Position numbers and translations under genes: made by a program
In this document: positions 61,613-64,000 of the stretch, piece by piece
Numbering within the stretch: position 1 is the stretch's first letter
How the letters are laid out: every line of letters starts with the position of its first letter
Assembly (NCBI RefSeq): GCF_029542085.1
Contig: NZ_CP107036.1
Coordinates: forward strand, 5,890,001-5,954,000
Source: Sphingobacterium sp. ML3W
Lineage (GTDB): Bacteria > Bacteroidota > Bacteroidia > Sphingobacteriales > Sphingobacteriaceae
DNA length: 64,000 bases
Direction: 5' to 3'
Notes under the pieces: generated by a model
Told to the model about the DNA's origin: nothing
Databases searched by the model: none
The model's input: the letters and a program-made list of their open reading frames with translations, nothing else

Positions 61613-62137
61613 TTATTTTAAAACGAATTTGAATCCCAATGAGAAACGGGAAGCCTCGAAATTCGATCCATGAGATAAGTTCCACCAAGGTTTCCAGTCA
61701 AAATGCATTGCCAAAGGTGCTGAAGGAATTCTAAACTCTAAACCCAAAGCTGGACGGATTGCAAAATGAGTGTGTGTGTTTCCGTCTTTCCAATGGTAGT
61801 CATCATCCCAGTCGCCATGCCATTTGCCATAGTCGATAAACGATGCCTGAGGACCTACGCCAACATACCACGATAGGCCACGGGTTCCCCGTATACGTTC
61901 GTTGTACGAATAGTCTACACCTACAACTGTAATGTTATCTCCGAATAATACTTGTGCATTTACGGCGTCATTTCTGCCAAAACTGTGTTTTATCTGTGGA
62001 CCAAATAGTGTCTGGCCATCGCCAAGGTCTATACCGAGACCAAGAGCTGTACGATAAGGTGTTTGTGCATTTGCCTCTCCATTGATGACAAATAAGAATG
62101 TAAAAAGTGTCAGAATAGGTAGAAGTACTTTTTTCAT
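61613..62137 (-). CDS. Outer-membrane beta-barrel protein, uncharacterised
   Basis: This 174-residue secreted protein (signal to ANAQ) has alternating amphipathic strands (RTALGLGIDLG, AVNAQVLFGDNITVVGVDYSY, FAIRPALGLEFRI) and an end SRFSLGFKFVLK. That is a small eight-stranded barrel pattern. A His/Asp/Trp-rich loop (DYGKWHGDWDDDYHW) is striking and could bind metal. Function is unknown. Confidence 0.65.
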   Translation of the reverse strand: MKKVLLPILTLFTFLFVINGEANAQTPYRTALGLGIDLGDGQTLFGPQIKHSFGRNDAVNAQVLFGDNITVVGVDYSYNERIRGTRGLSWYVGVGPQASFIDYGKWHGDWDDDYHWKDGNTHTHFAIRPALGLEFRIPSAPLAMHFDWKPWWNLSHGSNFEASRFSLGFKFVLK

Positions 62138-62463
62138 GATATTTTAAAAAATGTTAGTGTTAAGTTTTCGATTTGAAAACTTTCGCTGTTATAACAAATA
62201 CTTTGCCAAGTGGCGGTTTTTCATTGGTTAAAAATGGTTTTTTTTATTAACTATTTTATTATAAGTGAATTATTTTTGTTTTATGCTGCTCTTAATCCTT
62301 GATGATAATATTTAGGCTCCTTATTATATTAAAATCGAATTCTTGGGGATTCAACCTAACTTGGTAAAACGATATCCGCTTGAATATTGTTCATTTGATA
62401 AATACAGGATTGAAGAACTTATTGGAAACATATTTACGATAGCATAAGCTTAAATATTTTACT
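62138..62463. other. Intergenic region
   Basis: The 326 AT-rich bases are between divergent genes. I see no RNA gene, repeat or clear promoter element. Confidence 0.45.
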
Positions 62464-62664
62464 ATGGAACATACTCAAATCAATAGAAAGAAAATAGAGC
62501 AATGGTTGGCAGAAGGCTATGATGTCTTGCAGGATGGGAAGCTTTTAAAAGTCGAAGGAGATCTACCGGAGTTCTTGGAGCAATTCGCTGACGAGACCGA
62601 GCCGAAGACCTATCTGCTAAAGGAGTTAATTACTTGGCCGGAAGCGGAGCTTAAAAAATTGTAA
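62464..62664 (+). CDS. Uncharacterised small protein, 66 aa
   Basis: This acidic soluble protein (QINRKKIEQWLAEGYDVLQDGKLLKVEGDLPEFLEQFADE) is followed six bases later by the next gene. That gene has a good AAAGG ribosome-binding site, so the two form a small operon. No family is recognised. Confidence 0.5.
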   Translation: MEHTQINRKKIEQWLAEGYDVLQDGKLLKVEGDLPEFLEQFADETEPKTYLLKELITWPEAELKKL

Positions 62665-62670
62665 AGGAAA

Positions 62671-62967
62671 ATGAAACAAATGAGAATAGCGCAAGAAAAG
62701 ATCGTTCCGATCGATTATGAGGCGCCAAAACTGCCCAAAGAAATCAGGGAGTTGCGTCCCGTGGTATTCATTGAAGAAACGTCTTATTGGTGCTTATTAG
62801 GGCCAGATCCGCATCAGGGTGTTTTTGGAAATGGTGAATCACCCGCTGAGGCATTGGAAGATTGGTTAGTAAACCTTCGGAAACGGTTAAAGCAGTCGGA
62901 TGAAAATGATGAAGTACTAAACTACATCAGAGATAGCCTAAATACTTCTGGTCGAGATGTTTGGTGA
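62671..62967 (+). CDS. Uncharacterised small protein, 98 aa
   Basis: This soluble protein has a core FIEETSYWCLLGPDPHQGVFGNGESPAEALEDWLVNLRKRLK, a G-x-G-x-S-x-x-E-A-L-x-D pattern that resembles HicB-type folds. Relation to toxin-antitoxin systems is not supported because the upstream protein lacks HicA features. It is second gene of the pair. Confidence 0.5.
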   Translation: MKQMRIAQEKIVPIDYEAPKLPKEIRELRPVVFIEETSYWCLLGPDPHQGVFGNGESPAEALEDWLVNLRKRLKQSDENDEVLNYIRDSLNTSGRDVW

Positions 62968-63022
62968 TTTCGGGTAGTCGATAATCTCAAAATGATTGAA
63001 GGAAAGTAGGAGCTTATTAGCA

Positions 63023-64000
63023 CTAACAATTATAATAAGCTTCAGGTATTGAGACTTTTTTATGCGTCCAATTTTCCAATGTGATTGCATAAGGATCCAG
63101 TTCGTAGGTATCGGTTTCAAAAATATAGTTATAGCTACCATTGATTAAGTTCGCACGCAGTATGGCATAGCCAGGACCTTTTGCAGGTAGGGCATTCTCA
63201 ATTTCGAAGAAATCAATATCTTCGATATCGTAAATTAAGCTTGTTTTCCTTCCAGCAAAACCAATTTTATTATTTTTCTTGTCCAACCAGATGCCACTTG
63301 ACTTTCCTAGTTGTTGTGTTATGCTTGTGGGAATATTTTTTACAGCAGTATTTTTGCGGGAATCCTCCTTAATGTCCCATTTGTTTTTCAGTGTGACAAG
63401 TTCGGTCACCTCAATGAGTTGATCGTATACTGTGTTTTCCAAAAGAGAAGGATAATCGCGCTGGTTGTAAAAATGGAGCGAGGTGCCGCCATCGTCGTAG
63501 TTGCTCTCATCATCGTAGGTATAACAGATGGAGGAGGAGATGTGATCGCCAAAATCAAAAGATAAATAGCATTGGTCTTCTCTTTCATAGCCATAATCCT
63601 CCACGTCATAGTCTTCATCATCTAACCATAGATCGCGGAGGTCTTTGTAGCTTTTATCTGTATTAGACTCGTCATAAATGGTCGTAAAATATTCTTGAAT
63701 AGGTACATGCGGTGGGATCTCATCGCAGTAAATTTCCAGTTCTTTCAGCCATAGGTTACCAATACGAACCGGGTAATCTATTTTGAAATAGATTGTCCCA
63801 TATTCGCTTGCATATTGGTGTCCAATACCGAGTTTTTCGATGTCGGCATAGCAGATATCCCAAGAAATAAATTGCGTTGGTTGGGTATAAACTTCAAAAC
63901 CAATATGGTCATCTTCAAAGTCACCGGATAGAATATTATAGTTGCGGGTTTGTTGCTGGATCCAGATTTTGGCCTTGCAATCCTGTTTTTGCTTAATGGT
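63023..64000 (-). CDS. Uncharacterised acidic protein, 5' end outside window
   Basis: The frame is open from the right edge through to the stop at 63023 (325 residues visible, N-terminus missing). The sequence is Asp/Glu/Tyr-rich (DEDYDVEDYGYER) with alternating strands, and no signal, membrane segment or family motif is evident in this part. An internal ATG at 63604 could be mistaken for the start, but the frame continues upstream without a stop. Confidence 0.6.
   Translation of the reverse strand, partial: TIKQKQDCKAKIWIQQQTRNYNILSGDFEDDHIGFEVYTQPTQFISWDICYADIEKLGIGHQYASEYGTIYFKIDYPVRIGNLWLKELEIYCDEIPPHVPIQEYFTTIYDESNTDKSYKDLRDLWLDDEDYDVEDYGYEREDQCYLSFDFGDHISSSICYTYDDESNYDDGGTSLHFYNQRDYPSLLENTVYDQLIEVTELVTLKNKWDIKEDSRKNTAVKNIPTSITQQLGKSSGIWLDKKNNKIGFAGRKTSLIYDIEDIDFFEIENALPAKGPGYAILRANLINGSYNYIFETDTYELDPYAITLENWTHKKVSIPEAYYNC

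Noticed and set aside
62464..62967. HicA/HicB toxin-antitoxin pair
   Set aside because: The first protein lacks the HicA dsRNA-binding pattern (GSH-x-x-F), so only a weak HicB-like resemblance of the second remains.

Overview
The window looks like chromosome of a Bacteroidota bacterium of the Sphingobacteriaceae type (Sphingobacterium or Pedobacter-like). The evidence is a SusC/SusD pair with an ECF sigma/FecR regulatory pair, many lipoproteins and TonB-type proteins, a DUF6266 protein, promoters with the Bacteroidota -7 element TAnnTTTG, few strong Shine-Dalgarno sites, a tmRNA tag ending YALAA, and a fatty-acid 2-hydroxylase of the kind used on sphingolipids. The assignment is by character only; no database was searched.

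Layout. 1-2.2 kb: phosphate transporter genes pstA (cut by the window edge), pstC and pstS, all on the minus strand. 2.4-4.0 kb: a small secreted CarboxypepD_reg-type protein with a frameshifted C-terminus, and a DUF6266 protein. 4.3-13.3 kb: a minus-strand polysaccharide-utilisation locus running ECF sigma, FecR, SusC with STN domain, SusD and GH29 alpha-L-fucosidase. 13.6-22.7 kb: mixed housekeeping and unknown genes (fatty-acid desaturase, XRE regulator, RclC-like membrane protein, AraC regulator, secreted sugar isomerase, universal stress protein, GNAT). 23.2-25.6 kb: an NagX-like membrane acyltransferase followed by a GH18 chitinase. 25.7-31.3 kb: a minus-strand sugar-oxidation cassette (GMC oxidoreductase with a Cys cluster, gluconate-dehydrogenase subunit 3, TIM-barrel isomerase, Gfo/Idh oxidoreductase) with a divergent cupin-AraC regulator. 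31.4-31.75 kb: tmRNA.

32-52.8 kb is mostly conserved core: M3 and M1 metallopeptidases, class I aminotransferase, CDF metal exporter, lepA, folD, an LEA-like lipoprotein, class A beta-lactamase-like protein, APC permease, an Rrf2/NAD(P)-binding pair, ArsC-like protein, class II fructose-bisphosphate aldolase and fatty-acid 2-hydroxylase.

53-60.3 kb is the most interesting region. A DtxR/MntR-type regulator, feoAB, a TonB-dependent receptor and an unrecognised two-gene operon (58 aa and 149 aa) all carry the same TTAG-N6-CTAA inverted repeat in their promoters. In three of the four it sits exactly between the -33 TTG and the -7 box. This looks like a local metal regulon with an undescribed member operon. 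feoB in this regulon carries an in-frame TGA exactly where the G-protein part meets the membrane part. The window ends with an S41 peptidase, an outer-membrane barrel protein, two small unknown genes, and an acidic protein cut by the right edge.
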